This document shows positions 9,556 to 20,589 of a stretch of DNA of 64,000 bases, one piece after another; the first letter of the stretch is position 1, and every line of letters begins with the position of its first letter. A program made the position numbers and the translations under genes. Source of the stretch: Diphasiastrum complanatum (taxonomy: Eukaryota > Streptophyta > Lycopodiopsida > Lycopodiales > Lycopodiaceae); NCBI GenBank assembly GCA_029204225.1, contig CM055105.1, positions 10,864,551 through 10,928,550 on the forward strand, given 5' to 3'. The notes below the pieces were generated by a model. That model was not told the origin of the DNA and did not search any database. It saw nothing but the letters and a program-made list of their open reading frames with translations.

Positions 9556-9860
9556 TATAGTACCGCAGTACCAGTATGGTCCCGCGAGTACCGTGGGACC
9601 TATGATATATATATATATATATATAAATCTAAGGAAGCGGACCTTGCTTCCGAACGCGCGTCCACGTCCGCGTCCGGACGCGGACGCGCCAAGGGTGCGT
9701 CCAGATTCTCAGACGCGTCCACTTTTTTTTTTTTTTAGAGTTATTTAGCCAAAACAAATAAAATAAATTATGGACACGTCCGACCCCGGGTCCGGACGCG
9801 GAATGCCCGCGTCCGGCCCAGACCCTCGTGTCTATTATAAATATATATCTATATATATCA
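9556..9860. repeat. Palindrome cluster C, TA array and ACGCGTCC-rich unit
   Basis: The order is GTACCGCAGTACCAGT...CGCGGGACC-type palindromes (9556-9602), a TA array (9604-9626), then a CTAAGGAAGCGGACCTT unit (9629-9860) that mirrors 6232-6548. It includes the T-tract, the AATAAATTATGGACACGTCC core and the final AGACCCTCGTG. The same order of parts near 5994-6720 shows that this is one repeated composite. Confidence 0.7.
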
Positions 9861-10233
9861 GACATGAGGGTCCAGGACTATTTTTTAAATCCCTACAAGA
9901 ATGCCAAGAATAACATTCATCTGTACGTCAATTTATGAATGTTATGCTCGCTTTTTGGTGTCATTTTTAGTTCTAATCTGTGAAATGAGCTGTATTTATC
10001 TAATCGATGTGGTGTAAAATGTTCGACTATGTTTTTCAATGTCTACAAAAATGTTGGAAGTTTCTCTTTTGGCCCATGTGTCACGATTTAGCATGTCTTA
10101 TGTGTCATGCTTGCTTTTTCGCATCAGTTTAGCCCTAATTTGGGAAATGAGTTGTGTCCATTCTACAACGTACTGAATCTTTGTCTGCTTTGTGTATGTT
10201 TTGCAGGGCTTTGAAAAATTGCAGCGACTATAG

Positions 10234-12434
10234 TTGATAGGTCACATCGACACCATGCCAGTTGTTGGTAAGGGCATGTGGGTAGAGATTGACCTTATAC
10301 AGGGGGATGTCGCTACATCCCATGGTTCAAGTGACTACAGATGGAGATACTATCATTGCGGTTTTGAGTTCACTTGGTCACTCACCAAGATCATGGCCCA
10401 TTTATTACGATTGACTAGGCCAGACGGGCACGGCATGGAGTGTTCGGCGCCATTACAGATGTTGAGGTAGAGAGGTTACGAGAGACATACGACCACGATG
10501 GGCCAGCCAGCCAGCCAGCCAGCCACTGAGACCATCACAGAGCTTTTTCTGGCAACGAGGACATAGCTCACAAATCCAAGGTGCAAGGCCTAGCTATGGA
10601 GGCAATACAGATGCAGGGCCTAACCACAGAGGAGATACAAGTGCAGGGCCTAGTTACAGAGGGAAACCTATCCATGACAGTCACTCGGTTCTTGGGGCAG
10701 GTGTAGGGGCACCTGGGCTTTCTGCCACTCCATCAGCGTCTTCACGACCATCAGCATCATCAGTTGCTAGTGTCACACCCCCAGATGCAGATCCTAGTGC
10801 GAGTGGGGGGAGACACATCAACTGCCATGCAATCATCAAATGCACTCCCTGTTGGGGCCCATCTCATACCACCACAGGGCATGTTAGACCCAGGTGCTGA
10901 GACACTCACAACAGAGACATGTTAAGGCCGAGAGTTCAGCAGACTACACTGAATAGTGGGTGACAAAGGCGCTAGCAACGAGAGCGGTGGCCCAATGTTT
11001 TTACGAGGCTATCATTACATTCGCCATTGCTAACACCCATGGTTTTAGAGAGATGATGCGACAGATGACATCAGTCGATTCCTCATGGGCACTTCTTAGG
11101 AGAGACTTGATACGAATTCTCAACTTTTGTCATTTTTGTTTCGCAAATTTCTTTCAAATTTGTTGCATCTTCCTAGCGTGTCTAGACTCTATACAGGCTA
11201 TATGTGCTTTATATGGCAGTGTGTCTAACTTATGTCTGATGGAATTAGTTTAATAGTTACAAATGCTCCATATTGTCCGATGAATGGATTGACTTTCGTC
11301 ACAGAACCGTCATGAACATCATGGTCTCCTATCCACTGGGCACTATGTTTTTTACGAGGGATGAATGCCACACATAAAGGTGGAGCCATCACTGTAGAGT
11401 TCATCTACGATGTGAACTCTGCCATCTAAGGGATTGGGGTCGAGCACGTGGTTCAGGTTGTCACAAACAACACGAATTGCAAGCAAATGGAAGAGTTGAT
11501 GCACAAGCACCCCTCCATTGTGTAAACACCATTTGCTAAGTTCTATCGATCTGTTGATCTACGACATGCGCACACTTCCGTGGATTCATGAAGTATTCTT
11601 TCTTCACCTTCTTTCTTATCTTTTATGCTAGTTTGATTGTTGTCATTTCCTTGCTTTGCTCGTCCCATAACAAATTTATGTTGGGTGTTTGTCTTGCAGA
11701 TTGCCATGGGTGTGGTCAGCTTTGTTACTAGGAAGAAGCACATGTTGGCCTTATTTTGCAACTTCTCGCCCTTGTTGGATCTCAAAAGCCGACACCCACA
11801 CGATTTGGCTACTACTCCGTGGTTCTTGAGCGTTTGATGGCTGAGCGAGCCCACTTGTGGAGGATGGTGGCCAGCCCAGGATTCGATGAGTTCAAAGGCC
11901 GCCGTGAGAATTCTCTTTCCACACAACTGTGTTTGGAGATGATTTTTGGACACAAATGTCAGAGCTTATTGAAGTTTTGAGGCATGTTTTTTGTGTGATG
12001 CGCCTAGTAGACCGAGGGGTGCACTCTCGGTTTCATATACGTGTTTCCTCATTGGAGAGGCACTGACCAAATCTCACCTGGACGAGGACAGGTCCAATTC
12101 CTATCTCTTATTTGTGTTGTATTTCCATTTCATCTTCTAACTTCACATGAGAAACGACTAATGATTGTAATATGTCTTACGTTGTTGCATGTTGTAGGAG
12201 GCAAGAGTTGCTAGACATTTGGCAAAGGGAGCTGAGAGAGATGATCCATGGGATTTTGACATGAAGCAGTTGGTAGTGGACCCCGATGCAAAGACACAAG
12301 CAGAGCCATTGTCTCCAGATAGGCCTAGGGGGCGCCCCCGAGGCAAAGCGAGAGGGGGATTGGATTCAATGTTTGTGGAAAGGAGTGGGGGGCATCACAG
12401 ACGATTGCAGGCTAGGCATCATCTTGGTTCGTAG
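10234..12434 (+). pseudogene. hAT-superfamily transposase, intron-containing, decayed (copy 2)
   Basis: Pieces appear in family order. A BED-finger-like exon lies at 10290-10440 (YYHCGFEFTWSLTKIMAHLL; one zinc cysteine looks lost). A degenerate Ser/Pro linker (10500-10900) follows. VAQCFYEAIITFAIANTHGF is near 11000, VVTNNTNCKQME near 11460, and GVVSFVTRKKHMLALF near 11710. After a frameshift come PTPTRFGYYSVVLERLMAER near 11790 and WRMVASPGFDEFKG near 11860. The last exon, from about 12199, encodes VARHLAKGAERDDPWDFD and an AT-hook-like RPRGRPRGK near 12320. Acceptors TTTTGCAG (10205), GTCTTGCAG (11698) and GTTGTAG (12198) fit introns. Many stops and frameshifts exclude function. The copy differs from copy 1 enough to be a separate lineage. 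Confidence 0.75.
10500..10527. repeat. (CCAG)n microsatellite
   Basis: Five to six CCAG units lie inside the linker of hAT copy 2. Confidence 0.85.
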
Positions 12435-12888
12435 GGCCTTCGCAGGGCGTGGAAGGAGCTAGGGACTTTAGACACAGGCACGACGAGCTAGGAGGCGACC
12501 TAGAGGTAGCAACAGGAGTGGGAGGATTGGAGCCAGCTAAGGGGGTGGGGGGGTGAGAGAGGGAGAGGGAGAGGTAAAAGCCAGGCTGGGAAGAGGGGCA
12601 GAGGCAAAGGAGGCGGGAGCAATGGCACACGTAGAGGCAAAGCAGACGAATCACCACCACCGACATCAACCTCATTATCAGTGTCCTTGGCACAAAGTCG
12701 GATGATTTTATATATATTATTATCATATCATTGCACTGGACCATTTTGTTGCCTTGCGGCACGAGATTGTATATAATCATATTTTGCCACGTGTCTTATC
12801 TCTTCCAAAATTATGTTTCAATGTGATTTCCCATGATTCAGTATGGTTCTTTACGATTTCAGTACGCTTTGTTGTGATTTCAGATGGA

Positions 12889-12891
<3 letters not shown>
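12435..12891. other. Non-coding stretch after hAT copy 2
   Basis: It is G/A-rich to about 12660 (GGGAGAGGGAGAGG) and A/T-rich after that. Nothing gene-like is seen. It is probably 3' flank of the transposon. Confidence 0.4.

Positions 12892-12947
<56 letters not shown>
12892..12947. repeat. (GA)n microsatellite
   Basis: About 28 uninterrupted GA units. Arg-Glu repeat ORFs across it are artefacts. Confidence 0.95.
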
Positions 12948-12949
<2 letters not shown>

Positions 12950-12991
12950 ATTATGTTTTGATATTGGTGTAATATGGTTGGCTATGTATTT

Positions 12992-12994
<3 letters not shown>

Positions 12995-13076
<82 letters not shown>
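12995..13076. repeat. (GA)n microsatellite
   Basis: About 41 GA units lie only 47 bases after the previous array, so the two may be one array split by an insertion. Confidence 0.95.
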
Positions 13077-13077
<1 letters not shown>

Positions 13078-14086
13078 AATCTATATTTCATTAAGGTCAA
13101 TATTCCCAAATGTTGATGCATCGCTGTAAAATTTTGATGCATTCATCAGTGAGTCAATTAATCAACACATCAGGAATCAGTGAATTAGTGAATCAGGAAC
13201 ACCTAATATTCAACAATATCTTGCTTCTGCAGGGCATAAAAAGATTTGAAAACATTATATTTGAATTCCCCAAAAAAAACAAAGCTATCTGACCAAAAGA
13301 AAAAAAAAGGCATTCCAGGATCACGTTGCAGGTCGAAAACCCGGAAATGCGTTCCGGAACGTCCAGTGCAACTATGATATATATATTGATAATTAAAAAT
13401 AGCTTTTGCTTATGGAGCCTTTCACCAAATCATTTTTTAAACATTCCAACCTCGTAGCAAGTCCCCATTCATTGGGTTAAAACTACGCTCAAGTAGGAAG
13501 CAATGTTATGTAGATACAAAGTCTTCAACTAATGGAACCATAGATTCAATGTATGATGCAGAAATTCCCACTTGCACTTCGACTAACAATGTCAACGTCA
13601 ACCACCACACCCTTAGTTCCACAAGCATCGATGCACACACGCATACACATACCATGCATGAATATATCCCGATCTACTACCACCACTACTAAAACACACT
13701 ATTCAGCTGTGATCACAGATATCTTTAGACCACTTCAAATAGATATGAGGATGAGTTCCAAGATATATTTTACATTTGAGCACATGGATCCTATGAGCTT
13801 TTGTACCACTGGCCATCTTGATCTAGTTCTAGTTTCTATTTCATATTTCAATACTTATGCATATGTAGTCAATATCTTTATGGACTACTTGGTCGACAAC
13901 ATTCTAAATGTTCTATCCAGTCTAGGTTTTTATTCATGTTCTTCTTAACAACATTACACTCCTTTGAACAACATATTTGATATATGCTTTCACAGTCATA
14001 TGTATCACTTTGGCCCTTGGACACTAATTAATCTCTCAACTTTTCTTACATTGTTAATGAGTTGATTCTTAGTTCAATACGCTTAC
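13077..14086. other. A/T-rich stretch without a recognisable gene
   Basis: Stretches such as 13553-13948 are open on the plus strand, but the translation is Thr/Ser/Tyr-rich and unlike any known family. The next exon of the gene at 14087-15640 should lie in or beyond this region on the minus strand, but none could be identified. A small palindrome, CGTTCCGGAACG, is near 13351. Confidence 0.4.
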
Positions 14087-14525
14087 CTCTCTCGTATAAA
14101 TGGCGTCGAGAATCTTCTTTTTCTAGCTGCACAAGTTCCGGATCAATCAGCTCCACCAAAGGCTTATCGAGAGATAGCTTTTCGGAAAAAGCATACTGTT
14201 TAATTGGTATTCCTCCTGCAAGCATATCTTCTTTTACTTCTGATAAAGGCCAGCCTTTTCCTTTGACAAGGGCAACTGCTGGACCAAAGGCAGCAGGAGC
14301 ACCCTGTGGAAGTATCCTTCTTAGCTGGTTTGGAGAATTTAGACAAACTCCAGCAGTAACAGACAGATTTGACTGCCAATTATTCTGGTCATTGAAGCTT
14401 AGAAAAGTTGGAGTTGGTCGGATTGGTGTAGCTCGATCACTGTGTGTGTTGCCTTGACTCTCTCTTGCACCTGCGTTTTTTCCCACGCCCATGAAGTCCA
14501 TGGCAACTGCAGGATCTCTTGCCAT
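14087..14525 (-). CDS. First coding exon of an unidentified spliced gene (partial)
   Basis: The exon appears to run from an acceptor at 14550 (TTATCGCAG, with CTAAAT 15 bases upstream) to a donor at 14086 (GAGAG|GTAAGC). The first ATG in it, at 14525, starts MARDPAVAMDFMGVGKN and reads 146 codons without a stop to the donor. The product is Gly/Pro-rich in the middle (PQGAPAAFGPAVALVKGKGW) and charged at the end (ELVQLEKEDSRRHLYERG). An earlier TTG at 14543 is in frame, but ATG is preferred. I do not recognise the family. AMDFMG...FLSF faintly recalls the N-terminus of some TIFY/JAZ proteins, but no TIFY or Jas motif is present, so this is not called. Later exons are not visible; the gene may be truncated. 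Confidence 0.6.
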
Positions 14526-15454
14526 TAATAAATCGTTTGCCAATAATTGCTGCGATAATATTTAGGTGCTCGGACTAGCTGAGTAGATGTTGTCAACCAC
14601 ATCAAGCCGAAAGGATTAGACATATCATAGATGATGCAAAATGAAATATGGAGCAATTACAGAGCACTGATGCGTTTTAATGATGAACACCGTGATTGTC
14701 TGGAAACTGAGTGGAAAAAGAGAAAGGATCATTCAATCCAACAAGAACACAAACTGACATAGAAATCGAAGAGACAGCAGATCGGTTCTCTTACATGCAC
14801 CCGAATGTCAGAGCATGATCTTATTTGTAAGTGACACGAGTAACTACAAAGAACAGAGAAGGCCTCTCTGAAAGGGAGGAGGACGTTCAAAGGGCAGAAA
14901 CGTTATTGTCTTCGACCTGCAATGATTGATACACATAGGAGTTGGACATGGTAAATTATCAATGCTATAAAGGAAAGACCGGAAGACAATATAGAGCACA
15001 ATCGGTTGCAAAACTCCTAAGAACATAATATACTATGTACTAATCTTTCAGATCAAAGCACAACACAAGTACTTCGTTCATCTTCAAAATTTAATTTGTA
15101 GGACACTAACTGGAAAAGAAGAAAGTCAATCGTGAAGACAAGGTAAGAAACTCCACTTTTGTTTCACAAAGCGCAAAAGCCCGCTGCGCTCGGAATTATC
15201 TCTTACAAATCAGATTTACTTTGCTAGTAGCTCTCATAGGCGATTAATCCTAGCAGAGGTCCAGAAATTGCACTACCCCGTGTAGATCTTGCTAAAAGAC
15301 AACCTTCCATTTTAACAGAAACGAGAAGATCTACAGAGATTCTTATGGAGCTGCCAATGCAAACTACTAAAACGAAACTGCCAAAATTGCTGGAATAATA
15401 ACAAAACAACATCAAAGATACATTTGAAAAGAAAGACGAAGAAGAAAATCTAAC

Positions 15455-15645
15455 CTGACAGACAGAAACAGTAGCAGATCTGAAATCCTCGAGCAAAAAC
15501 TGAAATCTAAGCAAGCAAAGCCGAGAAATCGAGTTGGAAGGAAGACGAAGACGAAACAGCACCAACAAAAAGCAGCAAAGACGGAGGAGACAAAAGAAGC
15601 AGCTCAATAGCACTACATACTCTACGTGCGAGCACTTAGATTATT
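15455..15645 (-). other. Probable 5' untranslated exon of the gene at 14087
   Basis: On the minus strand this is a C/T-rich leader (CTTCTTTTGTCTCCTCCGTC) that ends at CTGTCAG|GTTAGA, a good donor at 15454. The next acceptor on the same strand is the one at 14550. That gives an intron of about 0.9 kb in the 5' leader, common in plant genes. The transcription start is estimated from the TATA-like box and is not seen directly. Confidence 0.5.
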
Positions 15646-15680
15646 GCCACCTCGCCACACGGACACTTCTCAATGGTGGA

Positions 15681-15688
15681 TTTTAAAA
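15681..15688 (-). promoter_or_regulatory. TATA-like box for the gene at 14087-15645
   Basis: TTTTAAAA lies 35-45 bases upstream of the C/T-rich leader on the minus strand. The assignment depends on that spacing only. Confidence 0.35.
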
Positions 15689-15699
15689 GCGTGGCAAGA

Positions 15700-17360
15700 T
15701 CTGAACGTCCATGATTAAATCCAACGGTGGAGGCACTCGATGGATGCGGGATTTGGAGGAGGTAAAAAGATCCGGGCGGATGGATGCATGAACGAACAAA
15801 TGAATGAATGGTGTACAAAATTAATATTATTAAATACTAAAATATTTAATTTTAATAATAAAAATTCGAAAGGAGAGAAATATACGCACGTGAAAATGCG
15901 GCCGTATAGACAAGGCGTGTACGAAGCTGATGTAGTATGTGACGGTCGGTCGAGGGCCATTAGCACATGCATATAATTATATTGACCCGGGATCGACCCT
16001 GGGTCAGGACTCCGTATATACTATAGAGTGATCTTGGCCACCAACCCACCCCTCCACTCGCTCCCCATTATCGAGTGTTTGGGAAAGTCGGCATTCTTAA
16101 GGAATGGAGCCGGCATTTTTTTTTAAAAATCGACAACTAAAAACTTTTGCAAGTTTATGTGGTAAATTTGAGATTTTATAAGAGAAAACCGGCAAGTATA
16201 ATCATATCCCTTGTTAGTAGCCGAAATACTCCTTAAGATACGGGATTTTTGAGGGAAACCTCAAAAAAAGTTTTCCGAACACTGGCATGATCGTCTTGGG
16301 GAACATATTACGTGTGGTATGACCCGACCAATCGCCATCGATGTAGATGCATGTACTTGGTGCTAATAGAATTTTTGAACCTTTTTTGACTTTTGGGAAA
16401 ATTGTGATGTGAGTTTTGCCTAGAAAAAGTGCAAATGCAAGTCGGTGATTAAAAGAGAGGTGCTTTTTATGAGCCTTTGTATTTTGTGTTCTTGTAGAGG
16501 GGCAAGGTGGGCCCATTGCTTCTTTTATGCCTCATGTGCAAAAGAAAAAGTTGCAAGGTTAAGTAGTGGGAACGTATAATTTAGAGTGAAAGCAAATCAA
16601 GAGTCAAATTATGGGATATAATTTATCGCGTAATCAAACAAGACATTATAACCATCAAACCTCGAGCCAGGTAGTACACGGACCATAAAATCAGTGTTTG
16701 TAACTAGCAAACTCCCACGGAAAAGGCTTTATAACCGTTTCGACTTTGGACCCTATCTTTGAGCAATGCCCTCACAGACGTAAAGGTCGTGCCTGCAACT
16801 TTCCTCTATACTTATAAATGAAGTGATGCGGCATGCTACTTTCAAACTTCAAAACAACATGCAACTATAGTGAAATCATCAAAAAAATTGCATTGATAAA
16901 TGGATGTCTTAGTGAATGTCCACCAAGTTAAAACAAACTTGCAATTAAGCAAGCCTTAATTGAACGAGCATGGATTCCAATGTCAATAAAAATTCTCCTT
17001 CCCAAACATAATAGATTGGCAAGATTTATTTTGTGGCAAAAAAATATAATTGCCCACTATTCTTTTAATTTTTATGGGATGTAACAACTTGTAATTGGAG
17101 ATAGGCCATGACATGCTTTGGAGGATTGTATCAAGTTCAAGATACATAATATGATGGCATGTCTCTTTGAAAATAAAAATTTATTCTTGTTAGGTGATTA
17201 GGACTTCATTCTTTCTCCTTAAAGGTCAAGAGTATGAATGCACGCTGCCTCACAAATGAAGAAAGGATAGTGGCAAGCCACAAGGGCCCTGCCTTTGTGA
17301 AGGTACATAGTTTTGTATTGGGAGTTGGTAAAGGAAAATAGTCTATGGAAAGTAGGTACA
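15700..17360. other. Intergenic A/T-rich stretch
   Basis: No ORF resembles a protein on either strand. It contains a 22-base imperfect palindrome at 15984-16005 (GACCCGGGATCG... closing CTGGGTC). The part near 15690-15980 may be upstream promoter of the gene to its left. Confidence 0.4.
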
Positions 17361-17370
17361 TTTTTTTGTA

Positions 17371-18153
17371 TTACGAGGTGGTAAACAAAAACTGGCTACG
17401 AAAGGTTGGAAGGTCTTCAAACACAGAAGAAGTGATGGGATTATGTGTGTCAAGATTAGTATATTGTATTGTGTATAAATAACATATAGGGGAATGGTCA
17501 CTCCAATAGGAATAAGTTACTCCATGGAAACATTTTGAGTTATAAGAATTTGTCCAAATATGGTCTAGTTGGCTTCCATATATTGTTGTGGGTGTTGTGA
17601 TTATTTGTTGGAAATTGTATTGGTTCATAAGTGTTGTGAGTTGTTCTGTATAGGCGTTTGAAGAAAACATGTCAATGTTGAAGTCTCCTAAAATTGTTAT
17701 TGGTGTGTTTGTTTGTGAGGTTTTCAAAATACAATTTAGTATTTGTAGGAAATCGAATATATTGGAGTTTGGTTTCCGGTATATTGTGATTATAGTCATG
17801 TAATGAGTTTTGTTTGCATTAAAAGATGCTTTAATAATTTCTACATTTTATGTATTGTGGATGTTATAGTTATCGAGAGTTTGATTGTCGTCATAATATA
17901 TGGTGGTTCCCGAAAAAAAATAGTTCTGGATAGCATGGAACCTGTGTTCTAAATTGGTTGAATTACTGTAGTTTTGAGTTTCTTGTACGCAAAGTATAAT
18001 TGAACTCATGAGGTTGTAATGTGCAAAAATATCAAGTGCGTATTTTTGTATTGATACGGTGTTTAAAGATTGAATAAGCAAATGAGAAGATGTATAAGTA
18101 TTCATAATAGGAATTTGAAGTTCCCATTTTCCATATGTTCGGAAGTGCGTCAT
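17371..18153 (-). pseudogene. Endonuclease/exonuclease/phosphatase (EEP) domain of an HLE2-type Helitron
   Basis: Translated right to left, one frame with a single TAA (about 17850) covers an EEP domain. It has an N-terminal strand with SIILCVQET (catalytic Glu), a middle GDFNIDM (about 17690), then QLDHIWTN (about 17560) and a final YWSDHSPI (about 17510). QET, GDFN, LDH and SDH are the usual metal-binding and catalytic positions of this nuclease fold. The family occurs in LINEs and in Helentron-type Helitrons. The neighbouring ORF at 18508 is of the Helitron type, which decides the assignment. The helicase expected between the two is absent, so the element is a deletion derivative. Confidence 0.7.
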
Positions 18154-18507
18154 TTCGGTTTTTATGGATGCATGAACTTTGAAATGTTGATTTTGGAGGG
18201 GTGAAGTGAGATGTAAATTTAGGATATCCCGTATTCTAGATAGGGACGTGTATGTTAGGCCATGTTTGGTACATCCTTTTCTTAGTACCTTAGCTAAAAT
18301 AGATTTTCAGATAACTGAAAATTCTAAGGAGGGAAGAAGAGTGGACATCAAAGGTAGTAAGTGTGATTTTTGGTAATTGTTTGCTGTAATTTTGTTTAAA
18401 AAAGAGGCGCCTAGTGATTTTATGAATTGGTGTCCAGGTATTGTATACGTTGTTTATTGCATACAAAGATGCATGTGCCAGTCTAGTTTATTTGCCAATG
18501 AGTGGAT

Positions 18508-19308
18508 CTAAAAATTCAATCCAAATAATGTCTGTATCATGGCGAAAACATTTTTTCGTAATTCGTGTTTATAATCTGGAGATGTTCGTATGTGTTCAAA
18601 ATCTTTATAACCGATATTTGATTGTAGTAGTTGTTCTATGTTTGTATCTTTTAATACATCACTTGTTGTTAATGTTCGATGTTGTGATGTTCCTTTTTGT
18701 AACCGTATCCATATTGAATTAAGAATTTGGCGAATTAGTATTTTAATTGCTTTAAAAAGTAAATTGGTTGTATGTCGAGCAAACCTATGTTCATAGTGTT
18801 GTAGCTCCCTTTTAGCAATGGTTTGGTAGTTATAAGAATTATTGATTGCTATTTGTCTTGGGTGTCCATAATATAGAGTTGGGAAATTTAGTTCTTCAAG
18901 ATGCTCGTCTTGAAATAGTCCAATTGGGTTGTATCCTTCACAAGGTGCAATTACTTTGTACGTAGTTTCGTAATCAATAATATGTTCGGTATGATGGAAT
19001 GGGTGTATGGTTGTGTCATCTGGAATTGGTTTGTCATCTTTGTTCATTGTATTCTCTGGTGTTGATAGAGGTGGAATTGTTTCAGGATTTGGAGTGGCAA
19101 TGGTATTTTGGTAATGTGATATCCACATTGGATTTATGTGTAAATTTATCGTCAAATCTAGTGGTGTATGTTGTAGATCAAGTATTGCATTCATTAGTTT
19201 TGAAGGTCTAACTTTTCCAATGTATGAAGAATTGTGATTCTGTGGACTATGAAATAACACGCATTCGTTTGTTTTGCAAGGATAAATTTGTGGTGGATCT
19301 GTAAGCAC
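18508..19308 (-). pseudogene. Helentron-type Helitron N-terminal region (DUF6570/helitron-like)
   Basis: The open frame gives up to 266 residues. The second half carries the series VIAPCEGYNPIGLFQDE, LEELNFPTLYYGHPRQ, KRELQHYEHRFARHTTNLLF and RTSPDYKHELRKNVFAMIQT. This is the conserved order in large Helitron/PIF1-helicase polyproteins of the Helentron (HLE2) class: a lead-in with A(P)GEG...P, FP.L..G.PR, ELR..DRR.A and SP.Y....K.LFAM. The frame ends where the rolling-circle nuclease region should begin (18508), so the HUH and helicase parts are missing. The first half is Asn/Pro/Thr-rich and not assigned. Codon use is very A/T-rich, like the surroundings. Confidence 0.7.
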
Positions 19309-19410
19309 AAATAATATAGTTAAGCGTAGATGGTTTTTATTTATGCATACAGAATAATTAGTTATGTTATGAGATGTTAGATTATATTGTTGTATATAGA
19401 TTTTGTATGT

Positions 19411-19761
19411 TCATAGTTTTGCTAACCAAAAATGACAAAATGTATCATAATATATACATGTCGGAGTTATAATTAGTATGTTATCAAAATACGTATTTCT
19501 ATTGAAAATATTTCTATGTAGTGTTGTAAGAGTTTTATTTGAAAAGAAATTGTTTTCCCACCAAACTGCATCCATATCAGCTGTATTTATGGAATTCATA
19601 AAAAGCTCAATAATAAGTTGTTTTAATTCATGTGGTTGCTTTTGAAAATTACTAAGAAATGCAAATACTATAAAAGTATTTGTGTTTCCTAGAAACTGTT
19701 TTACAAATTCGAATTGTGCATTTAAGTTTATCACTGATTTGACATCCATGTTCAAAAGCAA
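19411..19761 (-). CDS. Unassigned ORF upstream of the Helentron fragment
   Basis: This 116-residue open frame (NLNAQFEFVKQFLGNTNTFI...) lies on the same strand, about 100 bases before the Helentron fragment. It may be an upstream exon or part of the same element. No motif is recognised, and the A/T-rich composition makes chance ORFs of this size possible. Confidence 0.3.
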   Translation of the reverse strand: MLLNMDVKSVINLNAQFEFVKQFLGNTNTFIVFAFLSNFQKQPHELKQLIIELFMNSINTADMDAVWWENNFFSNKTLTTLHRNIFNRNTYFDNILIITPTCIYYDTFCHFWLAKL

Positions 19762-20337
19762 GGAGATTGAAAATTCATAAACAAGTGTATGGGGATACTA
19801 GCAACAACGCCTGCAAATCAACATGAATGGAACTTAGGAACTACAAGTTCGTATTACTATTTTATGGCTTTCAAAAGTAGTTTAAAATATAATGAAATAT
19901 GGAAATGATGTATGTATTTCAAATTGATTTTTACGTACTTAATATCTGTAAGACAAACAAATATGTATGATAATTATAGAGCAGTAAAATACCCGAGAAC
20001 ATAAAGTCCTCGAGTTTTTTTTGGCATTTATGAAATAGTGGTATTATGTTATAAAGCTAACTGGAAACCTTAAAACTAGACTTCATTTATTTATAAATTT
20101 TTCATAAACAAAACTATTGTGCTTCAATATTTACTTTTCCAAGTTGCTAGCATCATAAAGTTTGAAGACTATTAACACAACTACACACATAATTACATGT
20201 GTGTAGATTTTTATTACCATTACATGAAAACAACACATCATGGTATTAGTTTTGAATTTATGAAACTATAAAAAAGCATGGATGAATTATGTATGGTTGT
20301 TAGGTATTTCACCAACATGTATATATATATATATATA
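19762..20337. other. A/T-rich stretch ending in a (TA)n array
   Basis: No gene is seen. (TA) units at about 20318-20337 form the insertion site of the Helitron that ends at 20338. Confidence 0.5.
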
Positions 20338-20366
20338 CTAGTTGTGAGTGCCCGTCGTTGACGGGC
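20338..20366 (-). mobile_element. 3' terminus of a canonical Helitron (hairpin plus CTAG)
   Basis: Read on the minus strand, GCCCGTC-AAC-GACGGGC (20366-20350) forms a 7-bp hairpin. Eight bases (ACTCACAA) follow, then CTAG at the element end (20341-20338), then T of the TA array. A short GC-rich hairpin close to a CTRR end inserted at an A/T site is the diagnostic Helitron 3' structure. The helicase fragment on the same strand just upstream (20590-21190) fits it. Confidence 0.85.
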
Positions 20367-20454
20367 AATGGCGGCCGATCTAGGTGGCGGCCGATGATTT
20401 GGAAATTTAGTATGTCGTTGACGGACGATGATTTTTTCGATCTAGGTGGCGGTG

Positions 20455-20525
20455 GTCCCTATGCGGCCTAAATGCGGTCCTTACACGACGGTCCTTATAG
20501 GCCTAAATGCGGTCCCTATGCCTTC
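20455..20525. repeat. Short CTAAATGCGGTCC repeats in the Helitron tail
   Basis: GGCCTAAATGCGGTCC occurs twice (near 20465 and 20500) with related words between. CTAAATGCGGTCC recurs at 47100-47113, outside this element. Confidence 0.6.
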
Positions 20526-20589
20526 GTTCAGACCGTATGTAGCCATAGGCGAGACCCTTGCAGTGCGGTGATCTACATTCAATCTCTCG

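Noticed and set aside
12754-13142. ORFs of Arg-Glu and Leu-Ser repeats (also at 22327-22582 and 51480-51758)
   Set aside because: They are translations of GA/CT microsatellites in all frames and contain no other protein-like sequence.
13553-13948. 131-codon plus-strand ORF
   Set aside because: Thr/Ser/Tyr-rich translation of A/T-rich DNA with no motif, no promoter or splice context, and upstream ATGs in several frames.
14087-14525. JAZ/TIFY identity for the first coding exon
   Set aside because: Only a faint DFMG...FLSF resemblance; no TIFY or Jas motif in the exon, so no gene symbol is given.
15224-15613. 129-codon minus-strand Leu/Cys/Phe-rich ORF
   Set aside because: Better explained as a C/T-rich 5' leader exon plus intron; a good donor lies within it.
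18256-18300. GGCCATGTTTGGTACATCC as the left end of a Harbinger MITE
   Set aside because: No matching inverted end or TTA/TAA duplication could be found within 1 kb.
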